DNA of 64,000 nt, taken from Variovorax sp. PMC12. GTDB taxonomy: Bacteria > Pseudomonadota > Gammaproteobacteria > Burkholderiales > Burkholderiaceae_C. The position numbers and the translations under genes were made by a program. Below the pieces are notes generated by a model. That model was given only the letters and a program-made list of their open reading frames with translations, did not search any database and had not been told where the DNA came from. Below, in pieces: positions 34,944 through 43,118 of this stretch (its first letter is position 1; each line of letters opens with the position of its first letter). The stretch is taken from assembly GCF_003019815.1 (NCBI RefSeq), contig NZ_CP027773.1, positions 3,793,001-3,857,000 on the forward strand, given 5' to 3'.

Positions 34944-36446
34944 TCAGAACCTCGGCAGATCCGGATGCGACAACTTCCCCCCTCGCACCACCTGCTTGCC
35001 GTACTCGGCACAGCGCTGCAGCGTGGGGATCACCTTGCCGGGGTTCAGCATCCCTTCGGGATCGAACGCGCGCTTCACCCCGAACATCTGCTCGTTCTCC
35101 GCCGCAGTGAACTGCACGCACATGCTGTTGAGCTTCTCCACGCCCACGCCATGCTCGCCCGACACCGTGCCGCCCATGGCTACGCTGGTCTCCAGGATGT
35201 CCGCGCCGAAGAGCTCGCAGCGGTGCAGCTCGTCGGGGTCGTTGGCGTCGAACAGCACCAGCGGGTGCAGGTTGCCGTCGCCCGCGTGGAACACGTTGCA
35301 GCAGCGCAGGTTGTATTTTTTCTCCATCTCCTGGATGGCCAGAAGAATGTCGGCGAGCCGCTTGCGCGGAATCGTGGAGTCGAGGCACATGTAGTCCGGG
35401 CTGATGTGGCCCGATGCGGGAAACGCGTTCTTGCGCCCGCTCCAGAACTTCATGCGCTCTTCCTCGCTGGTGCTGCAGGCGATGGCGGTGGCGCCGCAGC
35501 CGCGCAGCACGGCGGTCATGCGGCCGATTTCTTCTTCCACCTCCTCGGGCGTGCCGTCCGATTCGCACAGCAGGATGGCGGCGGCGTCGAGGTCGTAGCC
35601 CGCGCGCACGAAGTCTTCGACCGCGGCGGTCATGGGCTTGTCCATCATTTCCAGCCCCGCCGGGATGATGCCCGCCGCAATCACCGCGGCCACCGCGTCG
35701 CCGGCCTTTCGCACGTCGTCGAAGCTGGCCATGATGCAGCGCGCGAGCTGCGGCTTGGGCACCAGCTTGACGGTGACCTCGGTGGTCACGGCCAGCATGC
35801 CCTCGCTGCCGATGACCAGCGCGAGCAGGTCGAGCCCCGGTGCGTCGAGCGCGTCGCCGCCGAACTCGATGGGCTCGCCCTCGGCCGTGAAGCCGCGCAC
35901 GCGCAGCACGTTGTGCAGCGTCAGGCCGTACTTGAGGCAGTGCACGCCGCCCGAGTTCTCGGCCACGTTGCCGCCGATGGTGCAGGCGATCTGGCTGGAC
36001 GGATCGGGCGCGTAATAGAGGTTGAAGGGCGCGGCAGCCTCGCTGATGGCCAGGTTGCGCACGCCGCACTGCACCACCGCCGTGCGGCTCACCGGGTCGA
36101 TCTTCAGGATGCGGTTGAACTTGGCGAGCGACATCGTCACGCCCATGGTGTGCGGCATGGCGCCGCCCGACAGCCCGGTGCCCGCGCCGCGCGCCACCAC
36201 GGGAACGCCGAGCTGGTGGCAGGTCTTGAGCACGGCGGCCACCTGCGCCTCGGTCTCGGGCAGGGCCACCACCAGCGGACGCGCCCGGTAGGCGGTGAGG
36301 CCGTCGCACTCGTAGGGCGTCGTGTCTTCGTCGTGCCAGATCAGCGCGTGGGCGGGCAGGTGCGCCTGCAGCGCGCGGACCACCTGGGACTGGCGCTCTG
36401 TTTTCTGTAGCGAATCGTGGTGCGTGGGGGTGAGCGGCGCGTTCAT
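34944..36446 (-). CDS. glcD: Glycolate oxidase catalytic subunit
   Basis: FAD-linked oxidase of 500 aa catalysing glycolate or D-lactate oxidation. FAD-binding loop: VPVVARGAGTGLSGGAMPHT near residue 85, and CTIGGNVAENSGGVHCLKYG. The C-terminal cap holds VFHAGDGNLHPLVLFDAND and SGEHGVGVEKL, with the histidines of the metal/substrate site. The first gene of glcD-glcE-glcF; AAAAGAGG lies upstream of the ATG. A LysR gene precedes it on the same strand by 119 bp. GlcC and malate synthase genes are not nearby. Confidence 0.94.
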   Translation of the reverse strand: MNAPLTPTHHDSLQKTERQSQVVRALQAHLPAHALIWHDEDTTPYECDGLTAYRARPLVVALPETEAQVAAVLKTCHQLGVPVVARGAGTGLSGGAMPHTMGVTMSLAKFNRILKIDPVSRTAVVQCGVRNLAISEAAAPFNLYYAPDPSSQIACTIGGNVAENSGGVHCLKYGLTLHNVLRVRGFTAEGEPIEFGGDALDAPGLDLLALVIGSEGMLAVTTEVTVKLVPKPQLARCIMASFDDVRKAGDAVAAVIAAGIIPAGLEMMDKPMTAAVEDFVRAGYDLDAAAILLCESDGTPEEVEEEIGRMTAVLRGCGATAIACSTSEEERMKFWSGRKNAFPASGHISPDYMCLDSTIPRKRLADILLAIQEMEKKYNLRCCNVFHAGDGNLHPLVLFDANDPDELHRCELFGADILETSVAMGGTVSGEHGVGVEKLNSMCVQFTAAENEQMFGVKRAFDPEGMLNPGKVIPTLQRCAEYGKQVVRGGKLSHPDLPRF

Positions 36447-36565
36447 CGGCGGGCCTCTTTTCTTCTGTTCGCGGATGTCTCGGGTGTACCGCACTCTACG
36501 GACATTCCGGCAGCCCCGGGTTGATGGATTTTTGCCGGGTGCTTGAGAGAACTTTGCCGGCGGCG

Positions 36566-37450
36566 TCAGCGCAGGCTCTGTTCGAGCCAGTCGGCGAAGG
36601 CCGCGCACTCCCAGCGTTCCAGCGTGCCCGGCTGCCAGCAGATGTAGTGCCGGTGCGGCGACGCCACCGCCCGGTCGGACAGCGCCACCAGCCGCCCCGA
36701 CTCGAACCACGCCGCGCCCATCTTCTGGCGCACCAGCGCCACGCCGAAGCCGCTGGCAGCGGCGTCGTACACCAGCCCCAGGTCGTTGAACTGCGAGCCG
36801 ACGTGGGGCTCGGGCTGGTCGAGCCCGCAGCTCGCGAACCAGGTGCCCCAGGGCTCGAGCGGGCTGCGGATCAGCCGCGCGCTTGCGATCTCGGCCGCGC
36901 TGCGAAAGCCGTGGAACGGCCCGAACTCGTTGAGGTAGCTCGGGCTGCAGGAGGGCACCACCTGCTCCTCGAGCACGAGGCGGTGCTCGCAGTCGGCGTA
37001 CCCGCCGGGGCCGTAGCGCACCTCCAGGTCGGCCTGCTCGGCCGTCACGTCGAGCAGCGGAATGGACACCTGCAGCACCAGTTCGATGTCGGGATAGATG
37101 TTGCGGAACAGCTCGAGCCGGGGCATGAGGAACTGCCGGCTGAAGGTCGGCGTGACGGCGATGCGAAGGCGCGTCGCGCGCTGAGCCGCGCCGCCGCCCA
37201 ACGGCGTGGCCTGCAGTGCGGCAAGCCCGGTGCGCACGTTCGCAAGATAGGCCGCGCCGTCGGCCGTGAGGCTGAAGTCGCTGCGCCCGAACAGCTTGAA
37301 GCCCACGTGCGCCTCGAGCTGGCGGATGCGGTGGCTCACCGCGCTGGGCGTGACGCACAGCTCGTCGGCCGCGCGGCCCGCATGCCGCAGCCGCGCCACC
37401 GCCTCGAAGGTCAGCAGGCACTGGATCGGCGGAATGTGCTGCAGAGCCAT
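36566..37450 (-). CDS. LysR family regulator, GcvA-like subgroup
   Basis: LTTR of 294 aa with the GcvA-like N-terminus PPIQCLLTFEAVARLRHAGR and HTH VTPSAVSHRIRQLEAHVGFK, followed by LFGRSDFSLTADG. The effector domain starts near residue 92 (LRIAVTPTFSRQFL). It lies 119 bp upstream of glcD on the same strand, so it may read through into the glycolate operon or regulate it; the more usual LTTR arrangement is divergent. It lies 26 bp after the SMP-30 gene and could equally control that. Confidence 0.9.
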   Translation of the reverse strand: MALQHIPPIQCLLTFEAVARLRHAGRAADELCVTPSAVSHRIRQLEAHVGFKLFGRSDFSLTADGAAYLANVRTGLAALQATPLGGGAAQRATRLRIAVTPTFSRQFLMPRLELFRNIYPDIELVLQVSIPLLDVTAEQADLEVRYGPGGYADCEHRLVLEEQVVPSCSPSYLNEFGPFHGFRSAAEIASARLIRSPLEPWGTWFASCGLDQPEPHVGSQFNDLGLVYDAAASGFGVALVRQKMGAAWFESGRLVALSDRAVASPHRHYICWQPGTLERWECAAFADWLEQSLR

Positions 37451-37476
37451 GCGCGCCTGAGAACCCTCTTCGGCCT

Positions 37477-38409
37477 TCAGTCTTCGAAGAAGCTCACCGG
37501 CAGTCCCGGCGTGTCGACCCGCATCGCGATCACCATGCCCGAGGCCGGGCGCTGCGCGATCTCGTCAGCCGGGCGGCCCTTGCGGGCGCTGGTGACGAAC
37601 AGCGTCTTCAGGTCGTCGCCGCCGAAGCAGGGCATGGTCGGGCACTGCACCGGTACTGCGACGGAGGCCACGCGCTCGCCCGAGGGCGAAAAACGCAGCA
37701 GCTGCGCGCCTTCGAACATGGCCACCCAGTAGTGGCCCTGCGCATCGATGGTGGCGCCGTCGGGGCGGCCGTCGTAGTGCAGCGGCGACGCGGGCGTCCA
37801 GCCTTCGGGCTTGGCGCCGAACTGCTGGAACACTCGCACATGCGAGAGCGAATTGGCCTCGGCGTCCCAGTCCCATGCATGCACCACGTGCGCCGCGGTG
37901 TCGGCCCAGTAGAGGGTGCGGGCGTCGGGCGAGAAGGCGAGGCCGTTGGCGGTGGTGGCCTGGTTGGCCATCTGCGTGATGGTGGGCGAGATGCCGGTGT
38001 CGCTGCGCGCGTCGAGGCAGTAGAGCGCGGCGTTGGGCCGGTCCTTGGCCTCGTTGAGCGAGCCGCCCCAGAAGCGGCCCAGCGCGTCGCACTTGCCGTC
38101 GTTGAAGCGCATGGTGCGCACGTCGTGCTCCACGCGCGCCATCGCGGCCAGCTCGCCGCCCCATTCGCGCGCACGGTAGATGCCGTCGCGCAGCGCAATG
38201 ACGAGGCCGCCGCGCCGCGCCGGTGCCATGCAGCCGGGCTCGGTGGGCAGGGCCCAGCGCTCGACCGTGGCGCCCGGCGTGCCGATGTCGCCGCGCGTTC
38301 GCAGCACGGCGCGGCCGGGAATGTCGAGCCAGTAGAGCGATCGTTCCTGAGGGTGCCAGAACGGCGATTCGCCGAGCTCGCAGAGGCTGTCTTCGATGGA
38401 GGTCCACAT
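37477..38409 (-). CDS. SMP-30/gluconolactonase family lactonase
   Basis: Six-bladed beta-propeller, 310 aa, likely a cytoplasmic sugar-lactone hydrolase using a divalent metal. Metal ligands fit Glu14 (LGESPFWHP), the Asn in NGLAFSPDARTLYWADT and the Asp in PDGATIDAQGHYWVAMFEG. The substrate-site block is RFNDGKCDALGRFWGGS. Members act on glucono-, arabino- or xylono-lactone, and context does not choose. It is followed by the LysR gene (26 bp) and preceded by the terminator of the amtB operon, so it has its own promoter. Confidence 0.9.
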   Translation of the reverse strand: MWTSIEDSLCELGESPFWHPQERSLYWLDIPGRAVLRTRGDIGTPGATVERWALPTEPGCMAPARRGGLVIALRDGIYRAREWGGELAAMARVEHDVRTMRFNDGKCDALGRFWGGSLNEAKDRPNAALYCLDARSDTGISPTITQMANQATTANGLAFSPDARTLYWADTAAHVVHAWDWDAEANSLSHVRVFQQFGAKPEGWTPASPLHYDGRPDGATIDAQGHYWVAMFEGAQLLRFSPSGERVASVAVPVQCPTMPCFGGDDLKTLFVTSARKGRPADEIAQRPASGMVIAMRVDTPGLPVSFFED

Positions 38410-38448
38410 GGTGGGCCGATTGTGCTCCCGCCCATTGCGCCTGCGGCC

Positions 38449-38485
38449 AAAAAAAAGCCCGCCGGCGCCGGAGCGCTTGCGGGCT
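38449..38485 (-). terminator. Rho-independent terminator downstream of amtB
   Basis: Read on the minus strand, AGCCCGC and GCGGGCT form the base of a GC-rich hairpin, with an internal complementary AGCGC/GCGCC section, followed by a run of eight T. It lies 109 bp past the amtB stop, after a dispersed repeat, and 40 bp before the SMP-30 start. It would end the torF-glnK-amtB transcript. Confidence 0.85.
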
Positions 38486-38534
38486 GAACATCCAAAGGAG
38501 ACCTCGCTTGAAAAACTTGTTCTTCAGTTCAGTA

Positions 38535-38592
38535 GCACCGCGGAACCGGCTCTGCCGGGCCGCAGGTGCTGCCCCCTGCAAGGGGGCTTCGG
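38535..38592 (-). repeat. Dispersed intergenic palindromic repeat, copy 3
   Basis: Inverted copy immediately after the amtB stop. It reads GCACCGCGGAACCGGCTCTG, then CCGGGCCGCAGGTGCTGC and a CCCCCTGCAAGGGGG hairpin on the plus strand. It has one base change in the core (CTCTGCCGGG instead of CTTTGCCGGG) relative to the other copies. It lies between gene and terminator. Confidence 0.82.
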
Positions 38593-38593
38593 T

Positions 38594-40030
38594 TTACCTG
38601 TTGTATGCGGTTTCGCCGTGGGAAGAAATGTCGAGGCCTTCGCGCTCTTCTTCTTCCGACACACGCAGGCCGAGGGTCAGGTCGGCGATCTTGTAGGCGA
38701 TGAAGGCCACCACGCCGGACCACACGACCGTGAGCGCCACGCTCTTGATCTGGATCCAGACTTGCGCGCCCATCGAGAAGGTGTCGGGCGTCGCGCCGCC
38801 GGTGCCGCCGAGGCCCTTGGCCGCGAACACGCCGGTCAGGATGGCACCCAGGATACCGCCCACGCCGTGCACGCCGAACACGTCGAACGCGTCGTCCGCA
38901 CCCAGCATGCGCTTCAGGCCGCCGACACCCCACAGGCAGACCAGGCCGGCCAGCAGGCCCAGCACGATCGAACCCATCGGGCCGACGAAACCGGCGGCGG
39001 GCGTGACGGCCACGAGGCCGGCGACGGCACCGGATGCTGCACCCAGCATCGAGGCCTTGCCCTTGTGCAGGCTCTCGCCCAGGATCCACGACAGCGCGGC
39101 GGCAGCGGTGGCGAGCACCGTGTTGATGAAGGCCAGGCCGGCCAGGGCGTTGGCGGCACCAGCCGAGCCGGCGTTGAAGCCGAACCAGCCGACCCACAGC
39201 AGCGAAGCGCCGACCATGGTGAGCGTGAGCGAGTGAGGCGTGAACGCTTCCTTGCCGTAGCCGACGCGCTTGCCGACCATGTAGGCACCCACGAGACCGG
39301 CCACACCGGCGTTGATGTGCACCACGGTGCCGCCGGCGAAGTCCAGCGCGCCGTCCTTGCCCAGCAGGCCGCCGCCCCACACGATGTGGGCGATCGGCAC
39401 GTAGCTGAAGGTGAACCACAGCACCGAGAACAGCAGCACGGCCGAGAACTTGGCGCGCTCCGCGAAGGCGCCGACGATCAGCGCCACGGTGATGGCCGCG
39501 AACGTGCCCTGGAAGGCGACGAACACGTATTCGGGAATGGTGGTCAGCGCACCGAAGGTTTCCTGCGTGATGCCCTTCATGAAGATCTTGTCGAATCCTC
39601 CGAAGAAGTTGCCGTCACCCGAGAAGGCCAGGCTGTAGCCGTAGACGGCCCACAGGATGCTGATGAGCGAGAAGATCACGAAGACCTGCATCAGCACCGA
39701 CAGCATGTTCTTCGAACGGCCCAGGCCGCCGTAGAACAGCGCGAGGCCGGGGATGGTCATCAGGATCACGAGGAGGGTCGAAGTCAGCATCCAGGCGGTG
39801 TCGCCGGAGTCGATCTTCGGAGCCGGGGCAGCGGCGGGTGCGGCCGCGGGCGCCGCTGCGGCGGGTGCCGCGGCTGCATCGGCCGGAGCCGCCGCGGCGG
39901 GCGCTGCCGCTGCGGGAGCCGTTGCGGCCGGTGCCTCGGCAGCAGGCGCTGCCGGGGTCTGTGCGAAGCCGGAAGTACCGGCGGCAAGCACGCTCAAGCC
40001 GAGCGCAAGAGAGACAAGCAGTTTTTTCAT
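38594..40030 (-). CDS. amtB: Ammonium transporter AmtB with an Ala/Pro-rich N-terminal linker
   Basis: Inner-membrane ammonium channel of 478 aa (about 50 longer than E. coli AmtB). The pore twin histidines are His238 (VVHINAGVAG) and His388 (FGVHGVGGILG). A cleavable signal (MKKLLVSLALGLSVLAAG, cleavage after FAQ) is followed by a low-complexity Ala/Pro stretch (25-71) before the first helix, and would sit in the periplasm. The C-terminal tail ends with LRVSEEEEREGLDISSHGE, the GlnK-regulated region. glnK lies 29 bp upstream. Regulation is by the sigma-54 promoter before the porin gene. Confidence 0.95.
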   Translation of the reverse strand: MKKLLVSLALGLSVLAAGTSGFAQTPAAPAAEAPAATAPAAAAPAAAAPADAAAAPAAAAPAAAPAAAPAPKIDSGDTAWMLTSTLLVILMTIPGLALFYGGLGRSKNMLSVLMQVFVIFSLISILWAVYGYSLAFSGDGNFFGGFDKIFMKGITQETFGALTTIPEYVFVAFQGTFAAITVALIVGAFAERAKFSAVLLFSVLWFTFSYVPIAHIVWGGGLLGKDGALDFAGGTVVHINAGVAGLVGAYMVGKRVGYGKEAFTPHSLTLTMVGASLLWVGWFGFNAGSAGAANALAGLAFINTVLATAAAALSWILGESLHKGKASMLGAASGAVAGLVAVTPAAGFVGPMGSIVLGLLAGLVCLWGVGGLKRMLGADDAFDVFGVHGVGGILGAILTGVFAAKGLGGTGGATPDTFSMGAQVWIQIKSVALTVVWSGVVAFIAYKIADLTLGLRVSEEEEREGLDISSHGETAYNR

Positions 40031-40059
40031 AATCGTTGTTCTTTCGGGCCAGGACTCGA

Positions 40060-40398
40060 TCAGAGGGCTTCGCGGCCCGTTTCGCCGGTGCGGATGCGAA
40101 CGACCTGCTCGAGGTTGTAGACAAAAATCTTGCCGTCGCCGATCTTGCCGGTACGGGCGGCGCCTTCGACGGCTTCGATCACGCGATCCACGAGGTCGTC
40201 GGAGACGGCCGCCTCGATCTTCACCTTGGGCAGGAAGTCGACCACGTACTCCGCGCCGCGGTAGAGCTCGGTGTGGCCCTTCTGGCGTCCGAAGCCCTTC
40301 ACCTCGGTGACGGTGATCCCCTGCACGCCGATGGCCGACAGTGCTTCGCGCACCTCGTCGAGCTTGAACGGTTTGATGATGGCTGTGACCAGCTTCAT
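40060..40398 (-). CDS. glnK: Nitrogen regulatory PII protein GlnK
   Basis: Trimeric PII signal protein of 112 aa. The start MKLVTAIIKPFKLDEVREAL is at 40398; a longer frame to 40449 adds residues not seen in PII proteins. The T-loop has the uridylylation tyrosine Tyr51 (GAEYVVDFLPK), and the signature RTGKIGDGKIFV is near residue 82. It binds and blocks AmtB under nitrogen excess. Located between the porin and amtB in one operon. Confidence 0.95.
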   Translation of the reverse strand: MKLVTAIIKPFKLDEVREALSAIGVQGITVTEVKGFGRQKGHTELYRGAEYVVDFLPKVKIEAAVSDDLVDRVIEAVEGAARTGKIGDGKIFVYNLEQVVRIRTGETGREAL

Positions 40399-40465
40399 GA
40401 GTTTTCTCCTTTGGATGGAAATGAAACGATGCGGCAGCTTGGGCCGCATCTCGTTGTTCTGCTGC

Positions 40466-41332
40466 TTACAGCGTCTTCGTCAGCGTGAGGATGAAGCGCG
40501 CCTTGTTCGGCGAGTAGGTGGTCTGGCCGATGGGGCCGAAGCCGAGGTCGATGCCCGGGTTGGACACCGCGAGGTACGAGCTCTTCTTGTTGGCGCCCTG
40601 CACCGAGCCGGTCAGCGACAGGCCGTTGCCGAAGTCGTAGCTCGCGCCCACGTTGTAGTCCACGTAGCTCTTGTAGCCCAGGCTGCGGATGTCGCTGGAC
40701 ATGTTGGTGTAGCCCACGGCCGCCTTCAGCGTGACCTTGGGCACGATTTCCTTGCTGTACGACAGGTTCAGGTAGCCGGTGTTGGTGCCCTTCAGGCCCG
40801 AGCCGGCCTTGTTGCCGGCGTAGCCGAAGTAGTCCTTCGACACGGTGTGCGAGTACTTGGCGGTGAACGAACCGAAGGTTTCGTTGGCATAGGTCGCGCC
40901 GACGTACAGCTCGGTGGTGTTGCCCGCCGAGTTGCCCGGGTAGATGTAGGTGAGCGCACCCACGTCCATGTCGAGCGGGCCGGCCTTGAACTTGTAGCCG
41001 CCGTAGATGTCGCTCTCGATGCTGTTGCCCTTCTGCCAGTTGACGCTGGAGTTCCAGTTGCCCACGTAGAAGCCGCTGCTGCCGAAGGCGTAGTCGAAGC
41101 CGCCCTGGATCGCGGGCTTGAAGCCCTTGGTCTTGGCGTAGTCGTTCTTGCCGATCATGTCCTGGTCCTGGCCGCGGAACTTGTAGTTCGTGGTCAGCGA
41201 GACGTTGCCCGTGAAATCCGGGGCGGGCGCGGCGGCCGGGGCATCGGTCGTCGCCTGGGCCAGGGCTGCGCCCGAAGCGGTCAATGCAGCGGCCAGAACG
41301 ATCATCGCCTTGGCGGCGGTACGGTGCGTCAT
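40466..41332 (-). CDS. TorF family putative outer-membrane porin
   Basis: Outer-membrane beta-barrel protein of 288 aa. The signal peptide ends GAALAQA. The mature part has SLTTNYKFRGQDQDMIGKND, repeated aromatic beta-strand patterns (YVGNWNSSVNW, GYTNMSSDIRS, VGASYDFGNGLSLTGSV) and a terminal RFILTLTKTL strand without the usual aromatic end. This family (TIGR02001 type) frequently precedes glnK-amtB in betaproteobacteria, suggesting that it brings nitrogen compounds across the outer membrane. It is first in the operon, 34 nt from the predicted start of transcription. Confidence 0.87.
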   Translation of the reverse strand: MTHRTAAKAMIVLAAALTASGAALAQATTDAPAAAPAPDFTGNVSLTTNYKFRGQDQDMIGKNDYAKTKGFKPAIQGGFDYAFGSSGFYVGNWNSSVNWQKGNSIESDIYGGYKFKAGPLDMDVGALTYIYPGNSAGNTTELYVGATYANETFGSFTAKYSHTVSKDYFGYAGNKAGSGLKGTNTGYLNLSYSKEIVPKVTLKAAVGYTNMSSDIRSLGYKSYVDYNVGASYDFGNGLSLTGSVQGANKKSSYLAVSNPGIDLGFGPIGQTTYSPNKARFILTLTKTL

Positions 41333-41376
41333 CGGGAAACTCCTCGCAAGTGTGTTGTTGGACCTGAGAGGCTCAA

Positions 41377-41393
41377 AGCAGGGAGCGTGCCAA
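41377..41393 (-). promoter_or_regulatory. Sigma-54 (-24/-12) promoter of the torF-glnK-amtB operon
   Basis: Read on the minus strand, TTGGCACGCTCCCTGCT matches the consensus YTGGCACGNNNNTTGCW with one mismatch. The GG and GC dinucleotides are 12 bp apart as required. Transcription would start near 41366, about 34 nt before the porin ATG. Half-site-like GCAC/GTGC sequences (41397-41412, N8 rather than N7) lie just upstream and may be part of NtrC binding, but this is weak. Confidence 0.85.
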
Positions 41394-41548
41394 ACTGCAC
41401 AAATACCTGTGCCCCATGCGACTCGCCCGCGTCGTGTTGTGAGCGAAATCGTTACAACGCTTGTTTCGAGCGGTTGCGGCTTTCAACAGGTTCGCACCAC
41501 CGCGGACACACCACAGATGGACGCACCATCTTGGGGACAGGGAGAGAA

Positions 41549-43093
41549 ATGAGTTTGTCTTTGGTGCAGGGCCGAGCCTTGCTGGGGCTGGAAGCGGCCA
41601 GTGTCACGGTCGAGGTGCATCTGGCCAACGGCCTGCCCAGCTTCACGCTGGTCGGCCTGGCGGAAACCGAGGTCAAGGAAGCCCGCGAACGCGTGCGCTC
41701 GGCTATCCAGAACGCGGGGCTCGAATACCCCAACAACAAGAAGATAGTGGTGAACCTGGCCCCCGCGGACCTGCCCAAGGACTCCGGGCGCTTCGACCTG
41801 CCCATCGCGCTGGGCATCCTCGCGGCCAGCGGGCAGATCGACGGCGCCAGGCTGGCCGGACACGAGTTCGCGGGCGAACTGTCGCTCTCGGGCGAGCTGA
41901 GGCCGGTGCGCGGCGCCCTGGCCATGGCGCTGGCCCTGCACACGCGCGGCGTGGCGACGCGGCTGGTGCTGCCCCTGGACAGTGCGCACGAGGCCGCTCT
42001 GGTGCCCGACGGCGAGGTCTATGGCGCACGGCATCTGCTGGATGTGGTGCGGCAGTTCGTGGTCGACACCGAGGCAGCCTCGCAATGGCCCGATCCGCCG
42101 CCCGACGGCTGGGCGCGGATCCGTGCGGCGCCCGGCGCCAGCGCACCGCGCTACGCCGACCTGGCCGACGTCAAGGGGCACGCGGGCGCCAAACGCGCGC
42201 TGGAAATCGCCGCGGCCGGCGGCCACAGCCTGCTGATGATGGGCGAGCCGGGATCGGGCAAGTCGATGCTCGCGCAGCGCTTCGCGGGGCTGCTGCCGGC
42301 CATGAGCATCGAGGAGGCGCTCGAGAGCGCGGCGGTGGCCAGCCTGGGCGGCCGCTTCGCGACGGAGCGCTGGATGCTCCGGCCCACGTCTGCGCCGCAT
42401 CACACGTCCAGCGCGGTGGCACTCGTAGGTGGCGGTTCTCCGCCCCGGCCCGGAGAGATCTCGCGCGCGCACCACGGCGTTCTCTTCTTGGACGAGTTTC
42501 CGGAATTCGCCCGCTCGGCGCTGGAGGCGCTGCGGGAGCCGCTGGAAACCGGCACCATCACCATTGCCCGCGCCGCCCGGAGTGCCGAATTCCCGGCCAG
42601 ATTCCAGTTGATCGCCGCGATGAACCCCTGCCCTTGCGGCTACCTGGGTTCCGCTTCAAAAGCCTGCCGCTGCACGCCCGACCAGATCTCGCGCTACCAG
42701 GGCAAGCTCAGCGGCCCGCTGCTCGACCGCATCGACCTGCACATCGAGGTGCCCGCGGTGTCGGCGCAGCAACTGCTAGACGCGCCCCCCGGCGAATCGA
42801 CGGAGAGCATCCGCGGCCGGGTGATCGCCGCGCGCGAACGTGCGATGCAGCGCCAGGGGTACGCCAACCAGTCGCTGCAGGGCAGCGCGATCGACCAGCA
42901 CGCCGGCCTCGACGATGCGGCCCGCAAGTTCATGTTCAACGCGGCGGCCAAGCTGGGATGGTCCGCGCGCAGCACGCACCGCGCGCTGAAGGTGGCACGC
43001 ACGATCGCGGACCTGGGGTCGGCGCAGGCGGTGCAGGTGGAGCATCTGGCGGAGGCGGTGCAGTACCGGCGGGCGCTGCGGGGCAGCGCCTGA
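41549..43093 (+). CDS. comM: ComM/YifB family Mg-chelatase-like AAA+ ATPase
   Basis: Hexameric helicase of 514 aa that promotes branch migration during natural transformation and recombination. The N-terminal Lon-protease-like domain holds GLPSFTLVGLAETEVKEARE; the AAA+ core has Walker A GEPGSGKS at 232-239, Walker B GVLFLDEF at 310-317 and the zinc-finger-like CPCGYLGSASKACRC. The C-terminal part ends with the Mg-chelatase lid. It starts with MSLSLVQGRALLG after GGGAGAGAA. Divergent from the porin operon; converges on the kinase gene. Confidence 0.93.
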   Translation: MSLSLVQGRALLGLEAASVTVEVHLANGLPSFTLVGLAETEVKEARERVRSAIQNAGLEYPNNKKIVVNLAPADLPKDSGRFDLPIALGILAASGQIDGARLAGHEFAGELSLSGELRPVRGALAMALALHTRGVATRLVLPLDSAHEAALVPDGEVYGARHLLDVVRQFVVDTEAASQWPDPPPDGWARIRAAPGASAPRYADLADVKGHAGAKRALEIAAAGGHSLLMMGEPGSGKSMLAQRFAGLLPAMSIEEALESAAVASLGGRFATERWMLRPTSAPHHTSSAVALVGGGSPPRPGEISRAHHGVLFLDEFPEFARSALEALREPLETGTITIARAARSAEFPARFQLIAAMNPCPCGYLGSASKACRCTPDQISRYQGKLSGPLLDRIDLHIEVPAVSAQQLLDAPPGESTESIRGRVIAARERAMQRQGYANQSLQGSAIDQHAGLDDAARKFMFNAAAKLGWSARSTHRALKVARTIADLGSAQAVQVEHLAEAVQYRRALRGSA

Positions 43094-43118
43094 AGAATCC
43101 GGAGGCAGCTGCAGCCCG

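Noticed and set aside
38507..38640. Possible small plus-strand gene after AAAGGAGACC, beginning TTGAAAAACTTG
   Set aside because: It runs at once into a dispersed repeat and then into the end of amtB on the other strand. The ribosome site may be a remnant; no protein similarity is seen.
41397..41548. NtrC binding sites upstream of the sigma-54 promoter
   Set aside because: Only half-site-like GCAC/GTGC sequences are seen, one with N8 instead of N7 spacing and directly next to the -24 box. Not strong enough to list as sites.
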